The notes under the pieces are model-generated. The model did no database searches. It had not been told where the DNA came from and saw only the letters and a list, made by a program, of their open reading frames with translations. The position numbers and the translations under genes are program-made. A stretch of DNA of 64,000 nucleotides, taken from positions 3,360,631 through 3,424,630 of the forward strand of contig OZ025282.1 of the NCBI GenBank assembly GCA_964019165.1. Reading direction: 5' to 3'. Each line of letters starts with the position of its first letter. Position 1 is the first letter of the stretch. This document shows, piece by piece, positions 39,688-51,896 of the stretch. The stretch comes from Mastigias papua (taxonomy: Eukaryota; Cnidaria; Scyphozoa; Rhizostomeae; Mastigiidae).

Positions 39688-42600
39688 TTTAGCGATTCTT
39701 CTTCTTCTGGTGTCTTGGCATTATTTACCGTAGACGGATCATGGCGGTTCTTTGTCTCTCCATCTTTTTCTATTCATTGCAACATTACCTAACTGTTGTC
39801 CATCTTTAATTCGCAATCTCTCCATCATCCAATCTAGCATCTTCAATCTCTGTCTTCCTCTTGCTCTTTTCCCTCCCATTTCAGCTTCCAAGATGTTCTT
39901 CTCTATCCCTCCTTCTCTTCTCAGCACATGCCCAACAAAGTTCCATTGTCTCCTTCTGATAGTGTTCAAAAGTTGTCTTTCTACTCCCACTTTTTCCAGC
40001 ACTGCTTCATTATTCAGTTTGTCTGTCCATGATATCCTCATCATCCTTCTCCAAAACCACATCTCTGCCGCCATAAGCAAGCTTTTGCTCCATACCTTTA
40101 CTAATTGTCCATGACTCAGATCCATACAATAGCACTGACCAGATGTAGCACTTTAACAGACGCTTTCTAACTCCCAATCCTATGTTTTTTGCACATAATA
40201 GATTTCTCATATCCATAAACGCTTGCTTTGCCTGACTGATTCTACACCTAATATCCCTATCAGATCTCCCATCTGAAGTTATCCAACGTCCTAGGTATTT
40301 GAAATAATCCACTTTCTTAATCTGTACACTGTTTACTGTCATGCTACAAACCGGAGCCTGTACCTTTTTACTGGCAGCCATCACATACGTTTTTTCACAA
40401 TTTATCTTCAAACCAAGCCTCTCACTTTCCTTTGTAACAACATTCAACAACCTCTGTAGCTTTTCCTCACTATCAGCAATTAATGCCGTATCATCTGCGT
40501 ATCGAAGATTATTCTAATTTGCTCCTCCCAGATGGACTCCATCACATGTCTTTATTTTCCTTAGGGCTTCTTCACTATACAAATTAAATAAGTCTGGTGA
40601 GAGGATGCATCCCTGTCGTACTCCCTTTTGTATATCTACCCATTCACCTATTTCTCCGGTAATTCTGATTGCAGCTTTCTGGCCATAATACAGATTTCTG
40701 ATCAGTCTAATATCTTTCCCATCTATATCCAACCTTTCCAAGAATTCCAGTAGCTTGTCATGCTTCACACAATCAAATGCTTTTACATAGTCTATGAAGC
40801 ATATATACAAGTCCTTTTGCTTCTCAATGCACTTTTCTATGATTGCTCTTAGACAAAGAGTGGCATTTCTTGTACCCTTTCCAGGCTTGTATCCAAACTG
40901 TTCATCTGATAACTTTTCTCTAATGGTAGTCTTATTCCTATTAAGTATTACATGTAAGATAATCTTTGTGACATGGCTCATAAGGCTAATTGTTCTATGC
41001 GCTTTGCAATCAGTTGTTCCCGGCTTCTTTGGCAGAGCAATGAATATTGACTCAATCATTTCATCAGGTACATTTTCAGATTCATATACAAAATTAGCAA
41101 TATCAGTGATCTTATCATGCCCAAAATTTCCTAAAGCCTCTATCATTTCAAACGCTATCTCATCGTTTCCCACTGCTTTGTTCTTCTTCATCTGTTTCAT
41201 TGCATCTCTTACTTCTTCTCTCGTTGTTGGATTCCCATTCATCTGTTTCCCTATTACTGGTTTGTCTTTTCTTTCAGTATCTGAATATAGACTATTGATG
41301 TACTCTGTCCACCTCCCCTTAATCTGGTCCTGTTCCATTATTACATTGCCATCCTCATCCTTTATACAACTAGATATATGCCATATTTTCTTATTAACTA
41401 CAGCTTTCACTTTCTCATGCATTATTTGAATATTTCTATTTTCTAGTTCTTCAATCTCCTCACACTGCTGATTTAGATACTCTTCCTTTGCTGCCCTACA
41501 CATATTTCGAATCCTCATATTTACCCTTCTGTACTCATCTGTGTCTTTTTTTACTCTGCGTCTCATTTCCATCTGATCTAAGATCTCTGATGTCATCCAC
41601 TTCTTCTTGGCTGTCATCCCATATTTTGGGATACACTCTTGAGCACTATTCATCAAGGCTTTTTGTAAAGTTTTCCGCTCTTCAACTTTCTGACAGAATA
41701 TGGCCTTCAATTCTGTATCCTCTAATAGTGCATTCCATTTCATCTTAGGTTTCACTTTACTACGCTTCAGTTTTCTCAGATTTATACATAGTTTACTCAT
41801 CAACAGATTATGGTCACTGTCACAGTCTGCTCCTGGATATGTCCTTACTCCTTTGATAGCGTTTCGAAAACGTTCATTAATCATTATATAATCTATTTGA
41901 TTTCTGCAAGTGTCTCCAGGGCTCCTCCAAGTATACAAATTCTTCATGTGATGTTGAAACCACGTGTTCGTAATTACAAATCTGTTTGCGGTGCACCATT
42001 CTACTAACCTACTACCTCTTTCATTCCTCTGACCTAAGCCAAAGGGGCCAACTGCTCTACCATCCCTCTGGCCACCTACTTTTGCATTAAAATCACCCAT
42101 AATTATTCTAATGTCTTGTGATCTACATTGTTTTATTGCTTCATCTAATTTTTCATAAAACTTGTCTATTTCATCATCATTGTTATCAGCTGTAGGTGCA
42201 TAGCACTGAATCAAAGAGATGTCAAATGGTCTTCCTTTCAGCCTCACCACCATAACCCTTTCTGAAAGACACCAGAAACCAGACACACATTTTGCAGTAC
42301 TTTCATCAAAAAATATTCCAACGCCGTGTTTGTGCTCCATTCCTCCTGAATATATAAATGTAGTTCCTTCAGATGTTACTTTTCCAGATTTTTTCATCTT
42401 ACCTCACACACGCCTAATATACTTATTTTCATTCTTTTCCATTATTATATTATCCATCTTTCCACTTTGGTACATAGTTCTAACATTCCATGTTGCAATC
42501 CTACTATTAAATTTACTATTTCTGCATACAGTCGCAGGATAACGGTCGGGTATCACCTGTAGCACATGATGGTCCCTACCGAACGAGACCCTACCTTTAG

Positions 42601-42955
42601 GACCCTTCACGTTGTTAACTTTCATACTGTTCACAAGCATTACCATGATTATACGAGGCAGAATACGACAGTGGTTTGCCTTTGCCTTCTGTCGGGTGAG
42701 TTTACGGAGATCACCACCTCTCTTCTCAGAGAGTCATCTGCCTGTAAACAGCCATTGCCCTCTGAGGTCGTAGCTCATCTGCCTTCACCACCAGTGTCCT
42801 GCCGGATCCGCCATTGGCCATCGCTCGTAACCCTGAGCAAGGGACCCTTCCAGGTACTACCAGCCGGGTCAGCTAGACCTGGGGCTCGCAAAAGGGAAGG
42901 GTCGACCATACCCTTGGACCAGTATCACTGGTCCTGCTACCCTATTTTAGCGATT
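39688..42955 (-). mobile_element. Second RTE/BovB-type non-LTR retrotransposon, 11-bp TSD
   Basis: The element (39699-42944, minus strand) ends in a short (AGA)n tail. It is flanked by the identical 11-mer TTTTAGCGATT at 39688-39698 and 42945-42955. It has a 5' leader of about 300 bp and one damaged endonuclease/RT frame. It shares RTE-type organisation with the element at 6.1-9.4 kb but is clearly a different family. The short exact duplication shows insertion by target-primed reverse transcription into the outer 15.1 kb element. Confidence 0.9.
39739..42646 (-). pseudogene. APE endonuclease / reverse transcriptase, RTE type, several breaks
   Basis: Minus-strand frame beginning at 42646 with a leader and RIATWNVRTM. 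One inserted base, then one lost base about 30 bases later (near 42390-42425), create a local stop. The frame then runs 42397-40514 with endonuclease motifs GDFNAKVGG, YTWRSPGD and SDHNLL. The RT motifs are KAVGNDEI, AHRTISLMSHVTKI, FGYKPGKGTRNA, YVKAFDCV and GVRQGCILSP. A TAG at about 40514 interrupts just before LRYADDTALI, the catalytic YADD box. A further frameshift near 40100 precedes the conserved C-terminal segment (RISWTDKLNNEAV, FVGHVLRREGG). The copy is inactive. Confidence 0.9.
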
Positions 42956-44312
42956 ATCGTTTGCAAAAGAAAGTAGCAGCTTTAAGGGGGCCCTCCCAGG
43001 GGTTATGGGGAACAAGGGAACTTGCCGTTTTTGTTATTGGGAACATGGGAACATCTCGTATTTTTAATAGGAATCAAGGGAACGTATGAAATTGTTTTAG
43101 GGAGCATGGGATATTTTAGAACTTCAAGTTCAAAAATATTCCTTTACTTAAAAATAAAGAGTCCTATCATAACTACTATATCAGTCTCAGAGTGACCTGC
43201 GTTGCGACCAAGAACCGCTGACTGTGAACACAACGAACAAATCAACGAAAATAGCGATAATGAGATGAACAAATTAAGAACAAATTGAGGCTGAAGTACT
43301 ATCGTAAAATGTATTTTTGCACAAAGATGCATATACTGTCCTATAATATATTAACATGAAATGTCATTCCCTCGTAAAAATAATGCCTGTTGCATAGGCA
43401 TCTGATTTTGTCTTGCATTGTCTAATGTCTAAATTGTCTATGTGTACACCCCACAAATTTAAGAACAAATTAAGAACAATTCAGCCTCAAAAATTAGAAA
43501 AAGTTAAGAACAGCCAGTCTGGACCTCACTTTTACTGGTTCTTATAAAAAAGGAATGCAAAGGGGCTAGTTTCTTCATCTTAGCATAAAGAGCAATGATA
43601 GAAACTGCTACATTCTATTCTGCAAAAGGATGTTTTCCGACGTTTCACAGGGCATTAATTTGAAAAATTTTTTCTGGGGGCATGCCCCCAGACCCCTATT
43701 TTCCCTCACACAGCCTATGAAAAACCACTATTTTCACATACACTGTGTATATAATGTGTACGTGAATGTGAAAATAGTGACAATGACAATGTCGGGTGCA
43801 GCTAGCAATTATTCACGCGAAGCAGAGGATACAATGACAGATGAAGTAACAAGAGAGGCTATGTTCCTTGTTGGCTCGAAATCACGATTTGGTCGTGCAG
43901 TGAGGTTCAATAACCGATTTGTGCAATAGAGCTAAACTGTGAGCTGTAGTTTTTGTTTTTCGAGCTTTGGCCTATTGATAGATGAGAGGTTCAGCATTTT
44001 CAATTGATTCAGGTTGCGTGAAAAACACGCTGCCTTTACAGAATTTTACACGCGTTTCCACGAAAATATGCGTCCATAGATTTCAACTAGGGTTTAGATC
44101 AATAGAATATCTTGCTCTATGAAACCAAGTGAAAACCATGGTAACTGTCATGTAGTTTTTTCTAGCAATATTTCCCTTGTCTTATAAGCACTTAGTTGGC
44201 TACGTTTTGTGACACATCGCGGTTTACCATCGCGGCCGCGGCTTTGTGCTAAGTTTTATTGCGGATTGCGGCTTTTGGCTGATTTTCGCACGGCTTTGCG
44301 GCTTTCAGACCC
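42956..44312. other. Right part of the 15.1 kb element, no clear gene
   Basis: Contains a perfect 18-bp palindrome CTGGGGGCATGCCCCCAG near 43674-43691. An ORF at 43630-43929 crosses it and I cannot assign it. GCGG-rich subterminal motifs appear from about 44215 to 44310. Confidence 0.4.
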
Positions 44313-44423
44313 CCTATAATAGGCCCCCGATATTTGGTATTAGTGATCTTTCGGTTGTAGAAATGGCTTGAAGGCTAGTTAAAATATACAGGAAAGCATG
44401 ATATCGAAAGTCAACAAACAACG

Positions 44424-45508
44424 TAATGTTGTCTCCTGTCACCACACAGAAGGTCAGGGAATGTAAGCCAACGAAAATCAATGGTCACAGGCTTATTATA
44501 GTCAACCTACTGCTGATGATGACTTTTTAATATCGGAACTAATCTTTAATAGAAATGAAAAGAGCGATAAAAGCCAGAAAGCCAAATAAATTGTCTAATC
44601 CAAACTAAATTTTCTTGGCCAAACAAGTTCAGAAAAAGTCAAATTTCTGGAATTTGGCTTAGATAAAGCCAATGCACCAACTCTGGAGTAAATGTCTTTC
44701 CTTTATGCTCCTAATTCTTAACTAAAATCATTACTACGGGTTGCAGAAATGTCATTCATACAAAGCTACTAAGCATCATATATCTTTCCAACTGAAAAAT
44801 TTATATCTGAAAAAAGTGGGGGGGGGGGCATAGCCCTCCGGCCCCCCTGTTGCGCGGCCCCTGAATGTTTTCTCTTGTCACCACACAGGAGGTCAGGGAA
44901 TGTAAGCCAACGAAAATCAATGGTCACAGGCTTATTATAATCAACCTACTGCTGATGATAACTTTTATCGGAGCTAGGTCGGGTTCATAACGTAGCTTAA
45001 TTTATTGTACTTTTTTATATCTTATACTCTTACTCATATATATTCTAGCTTTTCTTTTTGTATAAATAAATTGCTATAATTGTATTAAGTATAGTTTTTA
45101 TAAGTAGTAGGCTTTAATTAGCTTATACATTAGCTATCCACATACTTATGTACCCCTGCCTACTGTAAATAATTGAATTATTATTATTAATAATCTTTTA
45201 TAGAAATGAAAAGAGCCATAAAAGCCAGAAAGCCAAATAAATCGTCTAAACCAAACTAAATTTTCTTGGCCAAACAAGTTCAGAAAAAGTCAAATTTCTG
45301 GAATTTGGCTTAGATAAAGCCAATGCACCAACTCTGGAGTAAATGTCTTTCCTTTATGCTCCTAATTCTTAACTAAAATCATTACTACGGGTTGTAGAAA
45401 CGTCACTGATACAAAGCTACTAAGCATCATATATCTTTCCAACTGAAAAATTTATATCTGAAAAAATTGGGGGGCATAGCCCCCGGCCCCCCTGTTGCGC
45501 GGCCCCTG
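44424..45508. repeat. Tandem duplication of the hAT right end
   Basis: Unit 1 (44424-44863) and unit 2 (44866-45508) share long, nearly identical stretches, including GTCACCACACAG, AGCCAATGCACCAACTCTGG and the terminal CCCCCCTGTTGCGCGGCCCC. Unit 2 is longer because of an insertion of about 210 bp (about 44985-45195). That insertion ends TACTGTAAATAATTGAATTA plus (TTA)n, which looks like the 3' tail of a truncated LINE. Confidence 0.8.
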
Positions 45509-45580
45509 ATATATCATTAGTCTAGGCAGAATGTCTGATCATTAACAGTCGCCTGGCAATTGTGGGTCTGATTGGGACAA

Positions 45581-46355
45581 TAGAGAGTTTCCGAAACACT
45601 ACGCGGCGAGCTACTACGCCTCAGTGGGAGACTGAGTACTACTTGGTCTGAGGTGTAGCAGCTCAGGAGCAAAAACTACTTTCCGAAGCACGAAGACACC
45701 TCAGCAATGGCGCCGAAGTAAATAAACACGAGGATGGAGTTAAAATATACCTACCTCGATTTACCATGATGGCAAATCCGTGATGAAGAATTTATAGAAG
45801 TAAATACGACTCTGTGGTTAGCAAAACTGGTATTTTCATGAGGATATTACATATAAATGAAACAAAACTTTGCCCCTTCATACGAATATGCCGAAGCCGA
45901 CTTTGATACTCTCAGCACTCCTCAAGGTCGATTGGGTTCATCCAAAATATCCAAATAAGTACATGTTAATTTTGTCTGGTAATGTCACTAAAATACAAAC
46001 GTCTGTATTCTTTTGTGGGCTTCAACTGTTGCTTCGGAGGTGCTGGTCGAGGCCATCTTCTCTATTCGCCTTGTTGACGGTGCTCTTTTAAGACAAGACG
46101 ACAAATATCAACAGTTAGTTACAACTTGTTAGCATAATAGGTGACAGAATGGAATAATGATATCAGTATGATAAGAAATAATGTATATTACGTACCTTGA
46201 AATCTTGTATATCACTACGACTTGAAATAGGCCAGTCGCAAGTAGTGAAACTACCCACTACACCACAGCAATCGGGGGAATCCCCGAAAACGCGCTGGGA
46301 CCTAGTCTCCCCTGAGGCGTAGTAGGTCACTGCGTAGTGTTTCGGAAACTCTCTA
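45581..46355. mobile_element. TA-flanked MITE with about 50-bp TIRs
   Basis: 45583-46353 has inverted ends starting GAGAGTTTCCGAAACACTAC, continuing with a shared CTACTACGCCTCAG block. Both ends are flanked by TA (45581-45582 and 46354-46355). A TA duplication suggests a Tc1/mariner-type mobiliser. No transposase inside. Confidence 0.8.
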
Positions 46356-46656
46356 ATGTCCTCTTTGTTTAAACTTACTAAACGGGGGGGGCTATTATAG
46401 GAATGTCATGGTATGCATCTTTTGTTAAAATAACAGTTGGGGCGGAGAAAGGTTTGCTTTTCCGGCGAAAGTTGCTATTACGTAACTAAGGACTCAATGC
46501 ATTAGCCAATAAGCATCACTTCCGCTTACGTAGATGGAATAACATTCGAGGAAGCCTGACTGCAGTTACCGTGAAGTCCTTTTACTGCCTCTGCATCGAA
46601 GGAGATAGTGTGCTGTGGAGCTGGACCAATTTCAAAACTAAGATTTGATGCTCAGA

Positions 46657-46679
46657 ATGGATCAGCAGTACCATCCGGG
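46657..46679 (+). other. Possible first coding exon of an unknown gene
   Basis: ATGGATCAGCAGTACC begins a short frame (MDQQYHPG) that ends at a GGTATGT donor. It follows about 200 bp that looks like a 5' UTR or promoter (GC-richer, CGTAAC and CCGGCGAAAG words). No downstream exon was identified, so this is only a suggestion. Confidence 0.2.
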
Positions 46680-46683
46680 GTAT

Positions 46684-47190
46684 GTCATTCTTTGTTTTTA
46701 GTCTGTCTGTTTAACTAGTTGGGAATTGCATCTTTAGCTTCTGCACTTATGTTTGCAATTAGTGAATTTAGCATTTGCCTTTTCGAAATCTGTGTTCACA
46801 ATCCGAGTTGTTTAACAGAAGGAAGAGTGCAGTTTTATGTGTACTTGTGGAATCTCGTTGGTTTCAAATATTGTCTTACTCCAGGTTTTACATTTTCACC
46901 AAAATTTCACTTAGGTGCATTGCTAATGCATTTGGATATCCTCTGGGCTTGTTGGTACATTCAGTGCCATCTTGCACGATTGGCAAACTACCTTTCTCTG
47001 TAAGAGGTGTGCATGGTATAGTTGAAGTGGGCTGGGGGCGGATCTTAAGAGAACGGACCCCACCAGATATTGATAGATTATATATCAATCGATAGGTCTC
47101 ACCCTCCCGAGTAAGAATCTGCAATAATGCTTGCGGAATACTGCGTAATTGAGAAGTTATGACCTTTGTCAACGTAGGGCCTAGCGCACG
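46684..47190. other. No recognisable gene
   Basis: Short ORFs without motifs. Could be intron sequence if the exon at 46657 is real. Confidence 0.3.
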
Positions 47191-47325
47191 TTTCCGGGAA
47201 GGTTGAAAATGGCGGATGTGCAGTTTAGGGTAGCCGCCAAATCGCGTTAAATTCTATACGAAATTATTCCTTACGATGAAGACAGTCGAAACAAAGGAGT
47301 AAAAGCGCGGTACTACACACCAAGT

Positions 47326-47396
47326 ACTTAGGGTTAGTGTTAGGGTCAGGGTTAGGGTATTGTGTAGGGTAATGGTCAGGGTTAGGGTTAGCGTCA
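47326..47396 (+). repeat. Degenerate TTAGGG-type (telomere-like) repeats
   Basis: About a dozen imperfect copies of TTAGGG/TCAGGG/GTAGGG in a row, inside the left arm of the inverted repeat. TTAGGG is the ancestral animal telomere unit. Confidence 0.7.
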
Positions 47397-47599
47397 GTTG
47401 TAGAATGGGGGAAGTTTCTTAATGGGCAAAGGGTTTTGAATGTTGATCGAGGGAAAAATAAGAGTAAATAAGTAATTAGTAAGTAGAACCCATAGAAATA
47501 GGAGGACTAGAATGCGTGCTCTATTGTTTCGTTTTTGTCTGGTATGTAATACCCATGAGGAGCAAAGATGGTAGCAACACGTTGGCAAAAGAATGTTAC

Positions 47600-49984
47600 G
47601 GGCTATGCCGTCAAATTGTGTTTTCAATCTATTTGGACTAATTTTGAACCTATTTGGACTGTAAAATGAAATATTTGGTGTGGCGAAGGAATAAGATTAT
47701 CGGTAAGTGCCTTCAGAGTTTGAAAATTACCTTTTATGTTGCGATTCTATCGTTTTTCAAAAGTTTGCTATGCGGGCCTTAGGGTTTGTATCCTGTTATT
47801 TAATGTCCCGAGAGATCCAAACAGTGACAGATTAACTAAAGATCAAATATCCACAACGTAAGTCAAGTTACTTTGTTTCATAGCTAGTTGAACCACTTAA
47901 GAAAAGTACCTTTAAGCGAAGCATCGATCTTTGACAGGATAGGCCAAGTACTTTCTAGGGGAGTAGAGCGAATGTAGATAATAAGAATCTATGTATATTT
48001 TAGCATTGTACCATTCCATACAGTTCAAGACTCAGGATTTCAAATAGTTATCAACTATTAGGTAGTTGTGTGTCACCTGCAGACATAACGGTGGTATCCG
48101 TATCAATTGTATACGTCTAGGCTAGTGTGCATGCCATGCGGCCTACTGAGTACATCTTTTTCTACGAGTACTGGCGTAAAAATTATTGATGTTAGTGCTG
48201 CAATACAAGGAAACGATAACAACATGACCTATATGTGTGTCATATTTGCATGAGTGCAAAGTAACTTAGTGAATCTCCGGCGTGAGCATTACACGGAGTG
48301 CACCTAGGCAACTTGGCTGTATCCTAATCAAAGACATGGACATAAGGGACGGATCATTACTTTCTTGTGGGGGCTGATGGAAGACATTCTCATATGTTTG
48401 ATGGAATTTTCGTCCCCCCTCTTAGTTTTATGTAAAAGGTTTGGTCCCTACTCCAGGATCTCAGAAGAAACTCCATACTCCTTGTTGTAAAATGCTCTTT
48501 AATTTTCATTCCCTCTCCCTCTGAGTGTACAGAATTTTGGCCCCCCTCCTGGACATCTTCCACCCCCTCCCCTGAAAGAGTTGACGACTGGCCCCTCAGT
48601 AGCTGTTAATCAAGAGTCCATTTAGCTTCATAGGGGTAGTTTTGCTCCATACTTTAGCTGCACAGCTGTGTGATTGTTGTACCAACCCAATTTGCTTGTG
48701 CTTGCTGAGAAATATATTATGTTTTTGACAAGTATATTATGTATATAAACCATATATGATATCTTTAAGGAATAAATGACATTCCTAAAAATGTGTTATT
48801 TTTGAGAATACAATTTTTGACAAATGTAGTATTTCAATATGATTTTGAAAAGGTTATGATTCAGAACATAGTTGCCAAACAACATGTCATGATAACATAG
48901 AATTTGGTGGATATATCATTCATGAGAAGTGTAATATCATTAGCAGCCTGGCTGTCTTTGAATTTTTATATTCTCAGATTTAATAGAAATGCAAGCAGAG
49001 AAGAAATAGAATGGAACAATGCTTAGTCACAGGATTTTTGTATTCTTTTGATGTCTTTTCTATGGAGGAATGGTAGAATGTTCCCACATGTATCACTGCA
49101 TTCCTGGCATGCTTAATGCTTTGAAGTATGGCCAATAAAACATGAATTTTACTGTCTTGCTTCAAGATTTGACTAAAAGGCCCTTCAAAGTTACCCTATG
49201 ATATCCTACCCTTCATCTTATTGCAAACTTTATCAAATTGCTATTGAAGAAAGCATATGTCACATTTGTTATTCAGATATCAGGATCTGATGGTGCAAGA
49301 CTGAGAATGATAGGATCCTTTTTTGTAATAGATAGGCTCTTCTACTGCAAAAGTGAAGAGTTTTGTACACTCTAAGGCCTCTTCTGTTAGCTCACATCCA
49401 GTTGCTTGTCCAACATTTGTTCCTCCAGTTTTATTTACTGCACTTATTGTATGACTAAATGATTATACTTATTTATTTGATTAAACCTTATATTGCTGTT
49501 ATGTTAATACAAAGCTAAAAAGTTAATGTTTTTTGAATATTGGTTTCCAGAAGGTCTCTGAGCAATTGACATCTTAGGGGGTATTGATAGTGACCTGAGA
49601 GAAACTGTTTCTCATATTTGCAACCAGTTGCAGAAAGTTGCTATTCCTATCTAAATATGCAGGGATCTAGCAACACCAATAAATATTCTTGCAGCAATTT
49701 TAGTAAGATATGCCCACAGTATTTGTAAATAAGGTCAATATAAATCATTAGCTGAATTAGCGTTGAATAGAAAGTGAAAAGGCCTACAAGTCACAAGGAA
49801 AAACCCCTCATACGCGTATACTTACGGATCAGAAAACAGGTTATTTCGCCCAGAAGTTAGATTATCTAAAGTGTGCATCACTTATTATATCCGTATTTAT
49901 TGCTAGGAAGTATCATGTAGCAAAACTACGCGTCAAACGACATTTAGCCTATGTTGTTTACGTATAGCTCAGAGTGCCGCTTCT
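47600..49984. other. No recognisable gene between inverted arms
   Basis: Ordinary AT-rich sequence. A C- and G-rich stretch at about 48330-48600 (GGGACGGATC ... CTGGCCCCTCAG) looks like a MITE with poorly defined ends. Confidence 0.4.
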
Positions 49985-50581
49985 GTCTTTTTGCCAACGT
50001 GGTGCTACCATTTTGACTCCCCATTGGCATTACGCTCCACGTGACCTACTGCGCATTCTAGTCCTCCTATTCTATGGTAGAACCGCACGTTTTATGCTTT
50101 GTTTCGACTGTCCTCATCGTAAGGAATAATTTCGTATAGAATTTAACGCGATTTGGCAGTTACCCTAAACTCCACATCCGCCGTTTCCTGCCTAGGAAGT
50201 GAAATTTCTACATAATTTATATACCATATCAGTCTCCCAGGTCACTGCCTCCGCCATTTCCAGGGGCGGATCCAAGATACTACACAAGCCTTACACAGGC
50301 CTCAGTTACACGGTACCGGATACCTTTTGTATCGGATAGCTTTTTATACCAGATACGCCTGTCAGTTACACGGTGCCTTGCTATCCGATACACATTCCAT
50401 TGGCTATCCGGTACAAAAAGTGATCTGATTTGTAAGTGACACAAGAATGTATCCGATACACTCAGGTTCCGTGTAACCATGCCGTAAAGGGCTATCCGAT
50501 ACGCTTTTTGCTCCGTAACCTCATTTTCAGAGTGAGGGAGGAAAAGGGCGCCAAATTTGATGCTTCGTAAAAGATGACAAT

Positions 50582-51850
50582 ATGGTGGAAATCAATAAGC
50601 TTCTTGACATTGCATTCTTATTTACGGCATTAGCCGGTGCAGTCCAGCTAACTAGTTTGATTTTTCAAAGGAGTTTGACTATTTATTTGGCGAGAAAAAG
50701 ACGCATCACGAGGTTATTGGCAAATGTTTCTACCCCTGCTTATGGAAAAGTGAGGAAAGTTAGAGCGAAACGAAAGTACTGGAAGGCACCTGGTCGTTGT
50801 GGAATATGGTGGTCAAATTTAAGAGCTGGTAAAGCACCTGACAGTGAATGGAAAGACAATTTCCGAATGTCGATGCAAAGCTTTTACATGCTCTGTGATC
50901 AGCTTAGGCCTTTTGTAACCAGACAAGTTACAAACATGAGAAAGCCAGTAGACGTACCTACCCAAGTGGCTGTAACACTGTATTATTTATCAGACGGAGG
51001 CAGAATGAGGAAAACAGCCAATTCATTTGGACTGGCCTCATGCACAGTTTCACGTATAGTTGAGCGAGTCACAAAAGCCATCTCAAGAAACTTAGTTACG
51101 GAATACATTACAGTTCCAACAACTGTTGAAACGGTTGAAGAGCTAGTTTCAAAATTCTATGCAGAGCGTGATTTTCCACAGTGCATTGGCGCAATTGACG
51201 GGACCAATATCCCAGTCAAAAAGCCATTGAATTGTTCCACTGACTACATTAACAGAAAGGGTTTCTACAGCTTAAATGTACAGGCATGTGTAGATGCAAA
51301 TTATTGTTTTATTGATGTAAATATTAAGTGGCCAGGCAGTGTACACGACGCCCGAGTCTTTGCTAACTCTAGCCTTAACAAATTATTTCGAAATGGCATC
51401 ATTCCACCTTGTCCTAAGTTGGTAGTAGAGGGAGAAAAACCTGTTCCGGTGTGCATAATAGGAGATCCTGCATATCCCTTACTTCCTTACCTTATGAAAG
51501 AGTTTGCAAAAGGTGGAAATACAGAGGAAGAACAGTTTTTTGGATATAAGTTGTCATCAGCACGCATGATTGTTGAATGCAGCTTTGGTAGATTAAAGGC
51601 TAGGTTTGGTATCCTTAGGGCACCTATGGATCTCTGTATGGCTAACATATCAGACACAATAATGTCTTGTTTTATTCTCCACAATTTTTGTGAGAAGAAT
51701 GGTGAGAAAGTCAATGAAACATTGGAGAAGCAGATTATGATGTATGAGAAAGAATTCCAGCCTCCAAATAGGCAGTGCATATCAGAAACTAATAGTTGTG
51801 AAAGAAATGGAAGAGAGAACAGACAAATATTTATGAAATTTTTTCAGTGA
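50582..51850 (+). CDS. PIF/Harbinger-type DDE transposase (HARBI1-like)
   Basis: 422 aa, intact. It cuts and pastes the element's ends. The N-terminal third holds a helix-turn-helix-like part ([19 protein letters not shown]...TVSRIV, residues about 130-165). The DDE_Tnp_4 nuclease has [10 protein letters not shown] (first Asp), [22 protein letters not shown] (second Asp) and [12 protein letters not shown] (Glu), in the order expected. ILHNFCE closes the core. All three acidic residues are present, so it may be active. It lacks its own DNA-binding Myb domain, which fits the partner gene encoded opposite. Confidence 0.93.
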   Translation: MVEINKLLDIAFLFTALAGAVQLTSLIFQRSLTIYLARKRRITRLLANVSTPAYGKVRKVRAKRKYWKAPGRCGIWWSNLRAGKAPDSEWKDNFRMSMQSFYMLCDQLRPFVTRQVTNMRKPVDVPTQVAVTLYYLSDGGRMRKTANSFGLASCTVSRIVERVTKAISRNLVTEYITVPTTVETVEELVSKFYAERDFPQCIGAIDGTNIPVKKPLNCSTDYINRKGFYSLNVQACVDANYCFIDVNIKWPGSVHDARVFANSSLNKLFRNGIIPPCPKLVVEGEKPVPVCIIGDPAYPLLPYLMKEFAKGGNTEEEQFFGYKLSSARMIVECSFGRLKARFGILRAPMDLCMANISDTIMSCFILHNFCEKNGEKVNETLEKQIMMYEKEFQPPNRQCISETNSCERNGRENRQIFMKFFQ

Positions 51851-51896
51851 TCATTATCATTCAATATATTTTTATATATAGGGTATCAAATGTTAA

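Larger units (their letters stand above)
29198..44334. mobile_element. 15.1 kb TIR-bounded insertion, 6-bp TSD (unclassified DNA transposon)
   Basis: Ends at 29204 and 44328 are inverted GGGGGCCTATTATAGG (16 bp) with the direct repeat GATATT at 29198-29203 and 44329-44334. Subterminal regions on both sides are GC-rich with repeated TTGCGGCTT or GCGGCTTT motifs, unlike the neighbourhood. Without its own nested insertions (29956-39290 and 39699-42944) the element is only about 2.5 kb and shows no recognisable transposase. A 6-bp duplication fits Dada or Polinton-type integration but the ends do not match either group that I know. A third terminus-like sequence, GGGGGGGCTATTATAGG, occurs near 46385. 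Confidence 0.75.
47190..50215. repeat. Large inverted repeat pair, about 3 kb apart
   Basis: The left arm has blocks at about 47205-47316 and 47485-47595. The right arm is continuous at about 49985-50205. They are reverse complements, with shared words GGCGGATGTG, AGTTTAGGGTA, GCCAAATCGCGTTAAATTC, TACGAAATTATTCCTTACGA, ATAGGAGGACTAGAATGCG and CACGTTGGCAAAA. The left arm is split by about 165 bp with telomere-like repeats. The arms may be ends of a large foldback transposon; the 2.4 kb between them (47600-49985) shows no gene. Confidence 0.7.
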
